A stretch of DNA of 64,000 nt from Sorghum bicolor (GCF_000003195.3 NC_012871.2:50816183-50880182), one strand, 5' to 3'. Positions 47,127 through 59,838 are shown, counted from the first letter of the stretch. Notes: generated by a model from the sequence alone, not told the origin. Program-made: numbers and translations.

Positions 47127-47402
47127 AGTAGTCTGTAGTAATAGACTAGTGTCTGCCCGTCAGGGTATTTATTGTAAACTTTGTATGTAAAGTTTGTAAT
47201 AAAGTTTGCTTTTTGTCATGACTATTGTTTTGAGCGCTGTAAGAATATCTGAGTGACGTGTCACCGTATTCGTCTTGGTAGTCGTTAAGAGCATCCATTG
47301 CAGGCGTTTTGCCGAGTGCTGTATGCGACAAGGTATAGGCAAAAAATAGAAATTTCATTATTAACAATTATAAGATACTTACAAAGGAAAGTTATTAAAA
47401 CT
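47127..47402. other. Gap between convergent ends of antisense gene and gag-pol in element E
   Basis: A 276 bp AT-rich stretch between the two convergent stop codons. It probably holds both polyadenylation regions (AATAAAG at about 47199 on the plus strand). No gene. Confidence 0.6.
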
Positions 47403-50400
47403 TTATGGATAGAAACGTCGCAGGTTGTCTATGTGCCAAGAGTTAGGCACTCGTGTTCCGTCTGGGTATGCCAATCTGTAGGACGTAGGTCGTGTGACCT
47501 CGGTCACCACGAAGGGTCCTTCCCAGGGAGTGGATAGCTTGTGCATTCCCTCTTGGCTTGTTTTCCATCGAAGTACCAGATCGCCGACCACGAAGGAACG
47601 GTCCTTGACGTTCCTGTTGTAGTATCGCCTGACTGCCGCGAGATATTTTGCTGTTCGGAGACAAGAATCTAAACGCTTTTCTTCCATGCAATTGATTTTG
47701 AGTTCTCTGGCGTTGTCAGCGGTCGCCTGGTCGAAGTGTTCGGTTCTAGGAGATCCGAAGTGTATGTCAGACGGCAGGACCGCCTCTGCACCGTACACCA
47801 TGAAGTAGGGAGACACCCCTGTGTTTCGACTGGTCTGAGTTCGGAGGCCCCAGACCACTGCCGGCAATTCTTTCATCCATCGACCGGGTGCTCTGTCGTT
47901 TTCGGTGTACAACCTTTTCTTTAGGGCGTCAACGATCATTCCGTTAGCACGTTCAACTTGACCGTTGGCACGTGGATGTGCCACTGACACGTATTTTATG
48001 ACTATGCCTCTGTCATCGCAGAAGTCCCAAAAAGTGGTGCCAGTAAACTGAGTGCCCAGGTCGGTGATTATGCTGTTCGGGATGCCGAATCTGTGTATGA
48101 TTTGATTGAGGAACTCCACAGCCTTCTTGGAGGTTGCCTTGACCAGAGGCATGTATTCGATCCACTTGGAGAACTTGTCGATTAACACGAAAACAAACTT
48201 GAAATTGCCCGGGGCTGGTTTGAATGGCCCGATCATGTCGAGCCCCCAGCAAGCAAAGGGCCAAGACGACGGGATGGTTTGAATTTCATGGGCAGGTACG
48301 TGGGTCCTCTTAGCGAAAAACTGACATCCTTCGCAATGTCGAACCAGTTTTTCTGCGTCGCCGACCGCGGTTGGCCAATAAAAACCTGCTCGGAAAGCCT
48401 TTCCGACCAGCGTTCTGGATGCGGCGTGATTGCCGCAGGATCCAGCATGTATGTCCTCTAAGAGCTTGATACCATCATCTTGGGGTATGCACTTGAGTAG
48501 TACTTCGGAACTTGCGTTTTTCCGCATGAGTTTGCCGTCGACCAGGATGTAGTTCTTTGATCGTCGAATGAGGCGCTCGTTATCTGTTTTGTCCTGAAGG
48601 CCTGTCCCGTCTGATATGTATTTGATGAACGGGGTACGCCAGTCACGCCCACCGGTTGTTGGAGTGGCGTCGTCTATGAGCATTGACTCGGTGGGTTGCT
48701 TGTCGACCAGGGAGGAGCCTACGCTCGGCTCGTGGATGTCCTGGACGAAAATACCCCGCGGGATCTGGGCCCGAGATGAGCCTAACTTCGACAACGCATC
48801 TGCTGCTTGGTTCTTATCCCGGACCACGTGGATGTACTCTATGCCGTAGAAGTTGGTTTCCCATTTGCGAATTTCTTTGCAGTAGAGATCCATCTCCTCG
48901 TGGGTTGCGTCCCACTCCTTGTTGAGCTGGTTGATGACCAAAGCGGAGTCGCCATAGACATAGAGGCGCTTGACTCTCAGTTCAACGGCTAGTCGTATGC
49001 CATGCAAGCATGCTTCGTATTCGGCGACGTTGTTTGACGCCGGAAAAAGGATCCGAAGGACGTAACGCAGTTTGTCCTTGTTGGGTGATACGAACAGTAT
49101 CCCAGCGCCGGCACCGTTGATGTTCAAGGACCCGTCAAAGAACATTGACCAGTGGTCTGAGACATCGGGAACGGAAGGCTCGTTGAGATCCGTCCATTCA
49201 GCAATGAAATCGACCAGGGCCTGAGACTTGACAGTGGTGCGACTCTGGAACTCCAGGGAAAATGGACATAATTCCATTGCCCATTTCACGATTCTGCCAT
49301 TGGCGTCTTTGTTGCGCAGGATGTCCCCAAGAGGGAAACTGGTTGTCACCAGGACTCGATGGTCGTCGAAGTAGTGCTTCAGCTTTCTTGACGTTATCAG
49401 AATGGCGTATATAAGCTTCTATATTTGTGGATACCTGGCCTTGGACTCGTTTAAGACTTCACTTATGAAGTAAACGGGTCTCTGGACCTTGTAGGCGTGA
49501 CCTGGTTCATCTCGCTCGACCACTATTGCCGTGGAAACAACCCTGTCGGTTGCAGCAATGTAAAGAAGTAGGTCTTCATTGGGCTGAGGCGCTGTGAGGA
49601 CAGGTGGTGAAGTGAGGAAGGTCTTAAGCTGAGTGAACGCAGCGTCGGCTTCCTCTGTCCAAGAAAATTTTTCTGACGCTTTCAATAGTTTGAAGAAAGG
49701 GAGGCCTCTTTCTCCCAGCCTTGAGATGAAACGACTGAGGGCGGCCATACAACCGGTTAGCTTCTGAATATCCTTGACGTTCTTCGGTGGTCGCATGTCG
49801 AGTACGGCTTTGACTTTTGAAGGGTTTGGTCGTATGCCGTCGCGACTGACGACGTTGCCGAGCAGTAGACTGGAAGGAACGCCGAAAATGCATTTCTTGG
49901 GGTTGAGCTTCCACTTGTACCTATTGAGTGCCTTGAAGGTTCGGTCTAAGTTGTCGATTAGGGTGCTCGCGTCCCTTGTTTTTACGACCACGTCGTCCAC
50001 ATAGGCCTCGACGAGGTCATCGCGAATCTCGTCGTGGAGGCATTGCTGGATGGCCCTTTGATAAGTGGCTCCGGCGTTTTTGAGTCCGAAAGACATGGTC
50101 GTGTAGCAGTATGCGCCGAAAGGTGTGATAAAGGATGTTTTGATCTGATCTTCTTCCTTTAACGAAATCTGGTGATAACCAGAGTAGCAGTCTAGAAAGG
50201 AGAGGAGTTCGCATCCAGCCATTGAGTCGACCACCTCGTCGATGCGAGGGAGACCAAAAGGATCTTTAGGACAGTGTTTATTGAGATCAGTGTAATCAAC
50301 GCACATTCTCCATTCATTATTCTTTTTGCGTACAAGAACCGGATTGGCGAGCCAATCGGGGTGATACACTTCTTTTATGAATCCGGCTGCTAGAAGCCGT

Positions 50401-53400
50401 GTGATTTCTGTCCTAATAGCCTCCTTTTTGTCGCGAGCGAACCGTCGCAGCTTTTGCTTAATTGGTCTTACGGTCTTCGAGACATTTAAGGAGTGCTCGA
50501 TCAGGTTTCGTGGGACGCCGGGCATGTCTGCGGGTTTCCATGCGAAGACGCTTACGTTGTCCCTTAGAAACCTGACGAGCGCGTCTTCCTATTTTGGATC
50601 CAGGTTGGCCCCGATGAGGGCCGTCTTCTCGGGGCTTCCGTCGACCAGCTGAACTTCCTTGTGCTCCTTGGATTTTGAGTTCTTTCTGGCTGTCTCCTGC
50701 TCAGGTAATCGGAGCTGGTCGGGAAGCAGCTGCGCGGCTTGAGTTGCTGTTTCTGCCATGCGGGTTGAGAGGTCGATTGCTTCGGTGATCTTGAAGCTCT
50801 CCTCTTCGCAGGTATACGCAGTGTAAACATTGCCTCTGACGGTTAGGACACCCTTCTCCGTAGGCATCTTAAGGACCAGGTATGAGTAGTGCGGGACTGC
50901 CATGAACTTTGTCAGCTATGGTCGGCCCAGTATAGCGTGATAGGTCCCGTCGAAATCGGCGACCACGAAGTTGATGAACTCCATCCGGAAGTGGTCGGGT
51001 GTGCCGAATTGGACAGGCAATGTTATCTGTCCGAGAGGCACTGAACTTTGACCCGGCAAAACCCCCCAGAATTGGGCGTCGTAAGGTTTTAGTTGTGCAG
51101 GAGATATCTTGAGGGCGGGCAGGCTGTTGCGAAAGAGGATGTCAATGGAGCTTCCCCCGTCCACGAGCACGCGCTCGAATCTGATGCTGTTGATGCAGGG
51201 GTCCAGAATCAAGGGGAAACGACCCGGCTCTGGGATAGCGGCCCACTGGTCCTTCCTGCTGAACGAGATCTCCCTGTGGGACCACGGGGGGAATTTTGGG
51301 TCTGCGATCAGCCCGTCCGTGCTGTCTATGTTGAGGCAAGCTCTCTTTAACAGCTTTCTTTCTCGCTTAGATTCAATGGAGACCTTGCCCCCGAAAATGG
51401 AGTGGACCACGTCGGTAGGGCTGACGTACTGGTGTCGGGGGTCCCTATCTTGGTCCTCGTCCTCATCTTCGTGGTCGTGCCCGTCTTGCTTGTTGTTTTT
51501 CTTGGCGGAGTCGTCTTGGGCGGCCCGCCGTGTATAGATGCTTTTGAGGACGCGGCACTCTTCCATGGTATGATTAGACTTTGGGTGCAGTTGGCATGGT
51601 CCCTTCAACGTTTTGTTGTAGTCTTCTTGGTAGTCCCGTCGTCCGTTGGGACGCTTGACCGTGTTTACTTCGTGATCGTAGTCGCGAGGGCGCTTTCCTC
51701 TGAAATCGTCGCGGTTGTCGCGCCGCCGATCCCAACCCTCTCGGTGATCGCGGTTGTCGGGGCGGCGGTGGCTTCTGCTGTCGTAGCGACCACGACCATC
51801 ATCTCGCCGGGAAGGCTGGTCGGGACCTCTCGCATCGTCTCGGATTAGTTTTTCTGCGTCGTCGGCATCGGCGTAATTTTTGGCCGTGGCGAGGAGCTCT
51901 GCTACCGTTGTTGGACGTTTACGCAGCAGCTTGTTCCTCAGCGCTTCGTGGAAACGCAGGCCCTTGATGAAGGCTGAGATGGCCTCGTCGTGGGAAATCT
52001 TCGGGATTTTGAGGCGCATATCCGAGAATCGTCGGATGTAATCGCGCAGGGGTTCGTTCTTCCTGTCCCTTATCCTTTCGAGGTCATACTTGTTGCCGGG
52101 CTGCTCGCATGTGGCGATGAAGTTGTCGATGAAAGCCTGACGTAGCTCTTCCCAAGAGTCGAAGGAGTCCTCGGGCAAGCCAAGAAGCCACTGATGACGA
52201 GCCTGGTCGAGGACTACGGGGAAGTAGTTAGCCATGACGTGCTCATCCCCTGCCGCTGATCGGACGGCGATTTCATAGAGGGTGATCCAGTTCTCTGGAT
52301 TTTCCTTGCCGTCGTATTTTTTAAGTTTTTCGAGCTTAAAATTGCGGGGCCACACGACCTGGCGGAGGTGTGAGGAGAATTGTCTTAGGCCCGGAGGACC
52401 GTGCGTTGCATCGTACTCGATGCGGCGCAGGTTTTCGTGGACTGCTCTCTCTGCGGCGCGCCTGTTGATGCGGTCCCGGGCATCTTTGGGAGGGATGTCG
52501 TGGCGGAGATCCCTGTGCTGGTTTACTTCTTGGCCGCGTACGTGGTTCTGCTTGCGGCGACCGTCGGCGTCCCGACCACCATCGTCGCGCCGTGAGTCCC
52601 CTCGTCGGTTGTCGGGGGAGCGGCTGCGGTGACGCCTGCTGGGAGGCGGTGAGGCCCGGCTACGATTAGTCTGGTCAGAGGCGGCTCCCGTATAAGAGAC
52701 GTCCTGGACTCTCTTGAGCAGAGTGGCTGTCTGTCCCATTGCAGCGATCAGGTGTGCTCGGATGCTGGTCCGGACTCCCTGGCATTCGGGGGTATCAGGA
52801 AGCCGATCTAGGTTAGCCATGGCGACAGCCACGTTGGCGCTTGGCGTTTTGTAGACTGGCTGGTCCCCGACCATGTCAAAGGCATCGTTGAGATTATTTG
52901 GTGGCATTTGTTGTTGCTCGTCTGCGCGTCGTCGGGCGCGATCGGTGTTGCGCTGTTCGCGGAGTTGCCTCTGGTCATCTGTTTCTCCATCAACGACCGG
53001 TTCGTCGGCGCTGACATTGAACACAATATCCCCTCGCCGGGGGGGAAATATCGGGAATCGGTCGAAACCCGGAGGGTGTGAAGGAAAATCCAGGTCGTAG
53101 TCCTCGTCTTCGGTGTTTATAACCTCGGTGGGGACGGAACCGGTGCTTGAGTTGGTGCTGGAGACCTGGCCGTCCCGTAGTTCTCGGATTGTCACCATGT
53201 TGACGTAGTGACGATCGTTCCTTGTCGGCAACCAACCCGCCTTGCTGAAAACGGATTGGGTGTGCTGTGAGTAAACAGAGGCCGAGTTGTTCAGGCCGCA
53301 AGGATAATCTTCCTTCTTGAGCTCGACGGATCGTCCTGAGGGTGTTGAGGTTATCGTCAGAGACGTTCCCAGCCGTTCGTGTTTGGCGACACGAGTTGGC

Positions 53401-53735
53401 CGGCGGGATTTGAAAAAATCCGCTGGAGCAGCTTGGTCGGACCGACGCAGAACTCCGTCTACTAGTTGGGAAACTTCGAGTAGCTTGGAGTCAGCACGAT
53501 CAAGCGCTTGGAGAAGGTCCGAGCAGTCGATCTTCTTTCCCTTGTAGAGTGGGAACGGTGGTCGGGCGCTTGGTGCCGTCACGCGTGTGGTCGGAGACGG
53601 CGTGATCTCAGATTGGATCTGGATCTCTTTCGAAACCGTGGTCGCGAGGCCGCCGCTGCCCGTCGTCCACGTGATCTGGCCGACGGTGAACGTGAGGCCT
53701 TCGGGCACGGTCGTGGAAGCTGGGATCGTGACCAT
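47403..53735 (-). pseudogene. Gag-pol of element E: full Tat domain set, interrupted by three TAG codons
   Basis: I chose ATG at 53735 (MVTIPASTTVPEGL), the first ATG after the PBS. One frame of about 2110 codons runs to 47403. In order: gag core (about residues 450-630, KKYDGKENPENWITLYEIAV), CQLHPKSNHTMEEC, protease with VDGGSSIDIL near residue 858, RT with YVDD near residue 1244, RNase H, archaeal-like RNase H (MFFDGSLNINGAGAG, ASNNVAEYEA) and integrase with HHCC, D (GLDMIGP), D (ITDLGTQF) and E (GQVERANG). The leucine after the second D replaces the usual asparagine. TAG stops are at 50918-50916, 50591-50589 and 49421-49419. Otherwise it is complete. Confidence 0.93.
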
Positions 53736-53763
53736 CTTGTTCGCCGGAAAAGTTGCACGCACA

Positions 53764-53782
53764 CCCCCTACCTGGCGCGCCA
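53764..53782 (-). other. Primer binding site of element E
   Basis: On the minus strand TGGCGCGCCAGGTAGGGGG begins one base after the 5' LTR end (53784). This PBS type is usual for Tat/Retand-like elements. Confidence 0.85.
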
Positions 53783-53783
53783 C

Positions 53784-54245
53784 TGTCGACGAAAGCTGGT
53801 CGGCAGTCTACCTTGGGGTATACCCACGGTAGTAGTTTATCGGTAGACGGTGCGCAAACTACGAACTCGATGGTGACGCAAGACACGGACAAGCTTTTTA
53901 TCCAGGTTCGGCCGCCGAGTTGGCGTAATACCTACGTCCTGCGTCTGGTTGTATTGATTTGTGTTGAGAGAATATGATGTGTCCTAGGGGGGTCCCTTGC
54001 CCCTCCTAATATAGTCTGGAGGGCAGGGTTACAGATCTGGGAACTAATCCTAGTCGGTTACAATTGCCATGGATAATTCGATATCAATTCCTATCCTAAC
54101 CGACTAGAATCCTGCTTGATCTCCACATCTTGTTTCCTTGCGCGAAACTCCAGGTCGTCGGATCAAGCCTTGAACTCGTCTCGTAATGGGCCAAGCCTCC
54201 TGGCCAAAGTCTAGCCGTAAGGGTATAGGGGTTTATACCCCCACA
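53784..54245 (-). repeat. 5' LTR of element E
   Basis: 462 bp, on the minus strand from TGTGGGGGTATAAACCCC (54245) to ...TTTCGTCGACA (53784). Differences from the 3' LTR seen are the end TGTCGA/TATCGA, CTAATAT/CTTATAT and CCAGGTCG/CCGGGTCG. Confidence 0.95.
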
Positions 54246-54752
54246 GTGGCAGGGTAGTGACAGCCCTGTCATCCCTGGTATTCCCCCATGATCAGGTATT
54301 CTGGTAGGAGTTCTGTAAAGTCCCTATCGGCTGGATGTCCAGCTGTGGGGATCTCCCCAGAGCCTCAGACTTAGTTCTAACTCTAGTTATATTGATTAGA
54401 TGTTCTACTAACAATTCTTTGCATAGTTATATAAGATCTATGCCGACTCAAGTAGTTGTTCTTTATTTCCTTTATTTCCTTATTTTCTCTTTATTCCTTG
54501 AGGTTGCCCCGATGAGTGTGTCCACTATCCATATTTTAAGAGCCTACCGTGACCCCTGATTAGACTATGTCTACCTATGCATCTCAATAAGTGATCATGC
54601 TACAAACTAAGCTAGATGCATTTGTTACGCCCTCCTACGGGATTAAAAACGATAACCCTTGAATACTCACAGGTTGAAATGCTACAATGATAGTTCTGTT
54701 CGCTTGCAGTTTTATTCTTTATATTCATGAACTATTGATTGGCATACCTAAG
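54246..54752 (+). repeat. 3' LTR of element C, second piece
   Basis: It resumes after E with GTGGCAGGGTAGTGACAGC and matches 27005-27280 plus 35436-35690 of the 5' LTR. It includes the phrase TTGAGGTTGCCCCGATG that D split in the 5' copy. It is cut by F at 54753; the rest lies beyond the window. Confidence 0.9.
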
Positions 54753-55461
54753 TGTTGACACCATTTTTGGACACGTACCCAGGATCGGTAGACTATAGAT
54801 CGGCGAGAAAAGGCAATAGTGACTGGTTTGTAGGAGAGTTGCCGATAAGGGTGGTTGCCGATGAGGAGACAGCTGAATGTGGCTAAGTCCATGGGTGGTG
54901 ATGTGTTTATGCCGATGGCCAGTATTAATCGTTGCCGATGGGGAGTCTGCCGATGACGTGGAAGGAAGACTTAGAGGTTGTCAATTGATCCGTGGTGGTG
55001 TCCCAGCTTGTCACGGCACGATAGTTTTATGTTTTCCTTAGTTATTTAAATCGTTTTGTACACGGATTCTGTTTAAATTTGGAATTCGAATTCTAGTCGT
55101 GTCTGGTTGTAGCTCTTTGAGCAGGGTATAAATATAGACACTAGGGCCTTGTAATCGAGACATCTATCAATCAATCAAACACAAGTTTTTACTCATATTC
55201 CAGCATCTACTTTTTCGACGACTTCGTCATATTTTCCTTTTTCCTTACGAGTTCTTAGGAGTTCGTCGACTTAAGCTTGGCGTATTTTCAAGTTCTGCGT
55301 GAATACCTCTTGGCCGTGGCATCCGGGCGCATCGCTGTTGTTGGGACCAAAGTATTCGAGTTACCACCTTTGCCGATAGTAAGGTCAAATCGGCTGGCAC
55401 GCCTTAACGTTTAAATCGGGTATTAGCCCTTTGTGTTTGCAGATCAGCTTTTGCATCAACA
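54753..55461 (+). repeat. 5' LTR of element F
   Basis: 709 bp from TGTTGACACC to ...TTTTGCATCAACA. TATA box GGTATAAATATAGAC is near 55128. It carries several TGCCGAT copies (54841, 54856, 54911, 54933, 54949, 55371). The same LTR appears inverted at 58543-59198. Confidence 0.92.
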
Positions 55462-55468
55462 CATCTTT

Positions 55469-55488
55469 TGGCATGCCCAGTGGGACCA
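55469..55488 (+). other. Primer binding site of element F
   Basis: TGGCATGCCCAGTGGGACCA follows the 5' LTR after 7 nt. Confidence 0.65.
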
Positions 55489-55507
55489 ATTCAAGATCAA
55501 GATCGAC

Positions 55508-58500
55508 ATGTCGACTACTGAGTTTGATCAGGAGAATGTCATCCCTGTGACGGAAGCCAATCTCAAGGATGAGCAAAAGCAAACTATTGCGAAAGCCATG
55601 GAGGATTACAAGCAGCAATGTTTAAGATCCTTCAGTATCAATAGGAGCGGCGAAGTGATCCAGAAGGAAGCACTGTCGATGCCTCGGCAGGTTACTTTTG
55701 ATGCCAATCCTGGTAAACTTCAAGACATGGTTGATAATGCTATTAACCGTGCTTTGATCAATCAAGCAGGCGTGCTGTCCAATACGATTTTCAATGTCGT
55801 GGCTAGAACTTTTAAGGAAGGACAGTTGCCACCAAATTATGTGGGCCCTTCTCATCATCAGCCAGGATCACCGGTGGTCACAGCTCCATCGGCTGCTACA
55901 GCCGCTGCGGGCACGGAAATTCCTGTCCCTCCAAGCACGTTAGGAGTCACTAATGCACAATCTACACCGATGACGACTAATCCATCGACTTCAGATGAGC
56001 AGATTAAGCTTACTACAGATCTATTGGCATCAGCAATGTCAGGACCAGTCCCTCCTCCTAACTGGTGGGGTTTTGGTATGCCCCCAGAGTTCACGATGAA
56101 GACACCTGGCACATCTCAGGCATCTGATATGAGAGGCAAGGCTCCTATGGCATCGGCACCTCCAAATATGCCGATGAATCAGAGTCCCCAGTATACTACA
56201 ACTACTACTGCAAGGCCTTACACTGGGAATTCTCAAGCTCCAACGTTCCAGATGCCTAACGCATCGGCAGACTCAGTGCTGATGCAACAGAGGTTTATGA
56301 CTCAGCCAGGGTATGTCAATTCAATGATGATGCCCAAATACCAGTCATCGGCATGACCTATGCCGATGAATGCTAATAGTGGATGGCTTGGGCAGCAAGT
56401 CTTTCCGCAAACGCCCCAACAGAATCATCAGGCTACAGGGTTCCACCAATGTCAGATCTACCCCGGGTTCCATAATTAGGGATTGCCCAACCAGCCAATG
56501 AATCTTGGGCAGCAAATCGGCGGACAACAGATCGGCGGACAGCAGTTTGGTGGTCAGCAGGTGGGTGGCCAAATGATTAACCCAATGTTCCATGCAGATC
56601 GTGCACCGCACAGACACGTGGAAGCTTACCAGCAGGTGCCTGATCCGCAACCGCCTCATCGGCAAGATGCCGATGCTTATTGGGCCGATAAGATTGCTGA
56701 AGTGATGAGAGACCAATTTGGGATAAAACCCAAAGTCAACACTTACTCTTATCGGACACCGTATCCTCCCGCGTATGATTTGATCCCTCTTCCAAATCGG
56801 TATAAAGTGCCGGATTTTACCAAGTTCTCATGACAGGATGACACATCAACCAAGTAGCATGTCAACAGGTTTATCATCCAGTGTGGAGAAGCTGCTAACA
56901 AGGATGAGTTAAGGGTTCGCCTGTTCTCGTCATCATTATCTGGATCGGCTTTCACCTGGTTTATGTCGTTGCCTCCCAACTCAGTGATTACTTGGGCCGA
57001 TCTAGAGAAACAATTCCACAAATACTTCTTTTCTGGAGTCCATGAGAAGAAGATCACCGATTTGGTCAAATTGAAGCAACGTAATGATGAATCGGTTGAA
57101 AGCTTTGTGCAGAGGATACGGGAAGTTAAGAACAAATGCTATAGTCTGGTTCTGGATGATCGGCAGCTAGCCGATTTGGCTTTCCAGGGTTTGTTGCCAC
57201 ACATCAGGGACAAGTATGCGTCTCAGGAGTTCGAAAGCTTAAGTCATTTGGTGCAGAGAATTTCTGATCAAGATATCAAGCCTTTTGAGCCCAAGAGAGC
57301 ATGGAATAAAAAGGTATCATTTGTGGATGAAGTGGCAAGCTCGGACTCTGATGAAGAACCAGTCATCGGCTTGGTAGAGTGGGTGAAAAATAAGAAGCCG
57401 ATGTCTTGTCCTTTTAGGCATAAAGAGCCAGAGAAGTTCGCGTTTGACATTACTAAGGCCGATAGGATATTTGACTTTCTACTTCAAGAGGGTCAGATCA
57501 AATTGTCGCCCAATCATGTGATCCCATCGGCTAAGGAATTGAAAAAGATGAAATATTACAAATGGCACAATGCAACTTCTCACAACACTAATGAGTGCAA
57601 AGTTTTTAGACAGCAGCTACAATCAGCTATAGAATCTGGGAGGATTAAATTTGACAGCTCCAAAACTCAGAAGCCGATGAAGATTGATCAGCATCCTTTC
57701 CCAACGAACATGCTGGATGCTAAGGGAAAGGCCAAGGTCTTGACATCGGAGGCAGCTGAAAGGAGTGCATCGGTGGATCCTCAGCATCAAATCACTACTG
57801 CCGATGCCAAGGGAAAAGGCTTAATCCAGGAGGGAGCCAACTCAGGAAGGCCTCCCCGATCCGGTATTGTGATAACTCACAGAAGGCCTCGGGAAACTTG
57901 GCAGCAACGTGAGGACCGGTATCGGCGCCAGCAGGAAGAATACCATCGGGAAGAAGAAAAGCGTCGACAAGAGTGGAATCGGCACAGAGATCACTGGAAT
58001 TGTCCGTTCTTAATCCATTGCTAGGAGGAAAATATCAAGCTTCCTACTATCAGAGATTGTCCTGAGTGCAATGGCTATGATCGGTATGACAGATCCGATC
58101 GGCGCTATCACGATGATGATCGGCGATTTGATGGGCCGATTAGGAGGAGAGCGTCCGTTCATGATCGGCTGGGGGGCAGACTCAGTGTGCATGACAGGCT
58201 TGGCGATCGTGTTCAATATTTTCCTAGGAACCAGGAAGAACTTGAAGAGATGGCTAATGCGCGGGTTCCCGATGAGTTCATTTTCTGCAGGGACGCCAAT
58301 ACTTACGGATGGAGTCAAGGGAAAATCATCGCCCATCGGTGAGGCAGCAGCAACTTCCTCCATGGTGTCCAAAGGGGTTGACCAGGACACAGAAGAGAAG
58401 ACTGCAGCGCGAGAGACGAGAGGAGTTAAGCAAGGGCGAGAACTCTGGCCAATCTGGGGATCAGCAATTAGATCCTAAGGGGAAAGGTCCATCGGCAGAT

Positions 58501-58542
58501 GTCAACATGGTCTTTATGTTGCCGATGGAATTCCTTGCGCCG
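55508..58542 (+). pseudogene. Gag of element F, with stops and a frameshift, cut by F2
   Basis: ATG at 55508 (MSTTEFDQENVIPVTEANL) begins a frame with a Pro/Gln/Met-rich N-terminal half and GGQQIGGQQ-type short repeats (about 56513-56565). The retrotransposon gag core lies near residues 450-600 (FSSSLSGSAFTWFMSLPPNS, WADLEKQFHKYFF, RNDESVESFVQRI). Cysteine/histidine-rich parts follow (CPFRHKE; NCPF...HC; CPECNGY), then a basic tail. In-frame stops are TGA 56354, TAG 56477, TGA 56831, TAG 56855 and TAG 58022. A frameshift near 58310-58340 leads into PKGLTRTQKRRLQRERREEL and VNMVFMLPMEF. The gag-protease junction is lost to F2. Confidence 0.85.
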
Positions 58543-59198
58543 TGTTGATGCAAAACTGGTCTGCAAACACAAAGGGCTAATACCCGATTCAAACGTTAAG
58601 GCGTGCCAGCCGATTTGACCTTGCTATCGGCAAAGGTGATAACTCGAATACTTTAGTCCTGACAACAGCGATGCGCCCGGATGTCACGGCTAAGAGGTAC
58701 TCACGCGGAACTTGAGAACACGCCGAGCTTAAGTCGACGAATTCCTAAGAACTCGTAACAAAAAGAAAAAGTATGACGAAGTCGTCGAAAAGTAAATGCT
58801 GGGATATGAGTAAAAACGTGTGTTTGATTGATTGATTATTACAAGGCCCTAGGGTCTATATTTATACCCTGCTCAAAGAGCTACAACCAGACACGATTAG
58901 AATTCGAATTCCCAATTACACGGAATCCGTATGCAAAACGATGCAAATAATTAAGGAAATAACAAAACTATCCCTCGTGACAAACCGAAACTCCTCGACC
59001 GGCAGCTTCCGGACTCTCTCTTTGCATCATCGGCAGACCTTTTGCCATAGTCATCGGCACCATATTACTGCCTGTGGACTTAGTCACGTTCAACTTCTCC
59101 CTCATCGGCAACCATCCTCATCGGCAACCCACTTTGTAAACATCGTACTGCCACCTTATCCTGCCATCCTAGACACGTGCCTAGAAACGGTGTCAACA
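58543..59198 (-). repeat. 3' LTR of element F2
   Basis: On the minus strand it runs from TGTTGACACCGTTTCTAGG (59198) to ...TTTTGCATCAACA (58543). It is homologous throughout to the F LTR, with indels (656 against 709 bp). Confidence 0.9.
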
Positions 59199-59211
59199 CA
59201 TGCCCCCCAGT
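59199..59211 (-). other. Polypurine tract of element F2
   Basis: On the minus strand ACTGGGGGGCATG sits immediately before the 3' LTR. Confidence 0.75.
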
Positions 59212-59681
59212 TTCGGAGTATAAAACTATTAATGCTCCAAAATTCTCTGCAGTAATGATGCCTTTTCCCGCAATTAATGCTCCTAATCTGGTAACCGACA
59301 ACCTCAATCTGAACAACTCTGATCCTATTCCTCCGCCGATTCCTCGAAATCCCCAACTTCCTAAACGGGCATTTCTCTCAGTCGTACATCGGCAACAATA
59401 CCGTTACAAAGATCTGCCGATGTTCTGACCAGGATATTCGCACAAACGGTTACTTCCCCTCTATCCGCCCATCGGCAATATGACCGTTATAGAATATCGC
59501 CGATGGACCGACCAGGAGATCTCGCACAGTAAAATATCTTCAGATAATGACCGCTTCTTGTCAAATCACCTGCACAATCCCTGGATTACCGTGCGAACAG
59601 TTACCATATCCACCTGAGTACCCTCGGATTTCTCGGATGCGGCAAAGAGATAAGTCGGATTTGCCCTTGCCCATTTTGTCC
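59212..59681 (+). other. Upstream region of the F2 antisense gene
   Basis: This non-coding region between the purine tract and the TATA box contains CATCGGCAA/TTGCCGATG phrases (about 59384, 59416, 59469 and 59498). No gene is seen. Confidence 0.6.
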
Positions 59682-59690
59682 TATAAATAG
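59682..59690 (+). promoter_or_regulatory. TATA box of the F2 antisense gene
   Basis: TATAAATAG lies 157 bp before the ATG at 59839; the leader includes TTACTTTTCC- and CCTCTTCTCC-type pyrimidine tracts. Confidence 0.65.
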
Positions 59691-59838
59691 TTCCTTCTTG
59701 GGTACTCCTTCCCCATCACACCATTCTACTACCCAACTTTACTTTTCCAGCGGCGGCGCCACCAAAAACTCCTAAGGTCTCCGACAAGTACCCCTCTTCT
59801 CCAACTCCGGCGCCTTCACACGCTTCCTTCGCAGCAAG

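Larger units (their letters stand above)
42183..54245 (-). mobile_element. Element E: nearly complete Tat-lineage Ty3/gypsy retrotransposon with antisense gene
   Basis: The target duplication gtggc flanks it (42178-42182, 54246-54250). The LTRs are 462 bp each (42183-42644 and 53784-54245) and differ at about 3 positions by eye, so the insertion is young. The minus strand has PBS, gag, protease, RT, RNase H, a second (archaeal-like) RNase H and integrase in one frame. The plus strand has a multi-exon accessory gene between integrase and 3' LTR. Dual RNase H and the PBS type are Tat-lineage hallmarks. Confidence 0.95.

Noticed and set aside
51093..51848. Plus-strand frames opposite gag-pol of E
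   Set aside because: They are antisense shadows of the gag-protease frame; no promoter or introns as seen for the real antisense gene.
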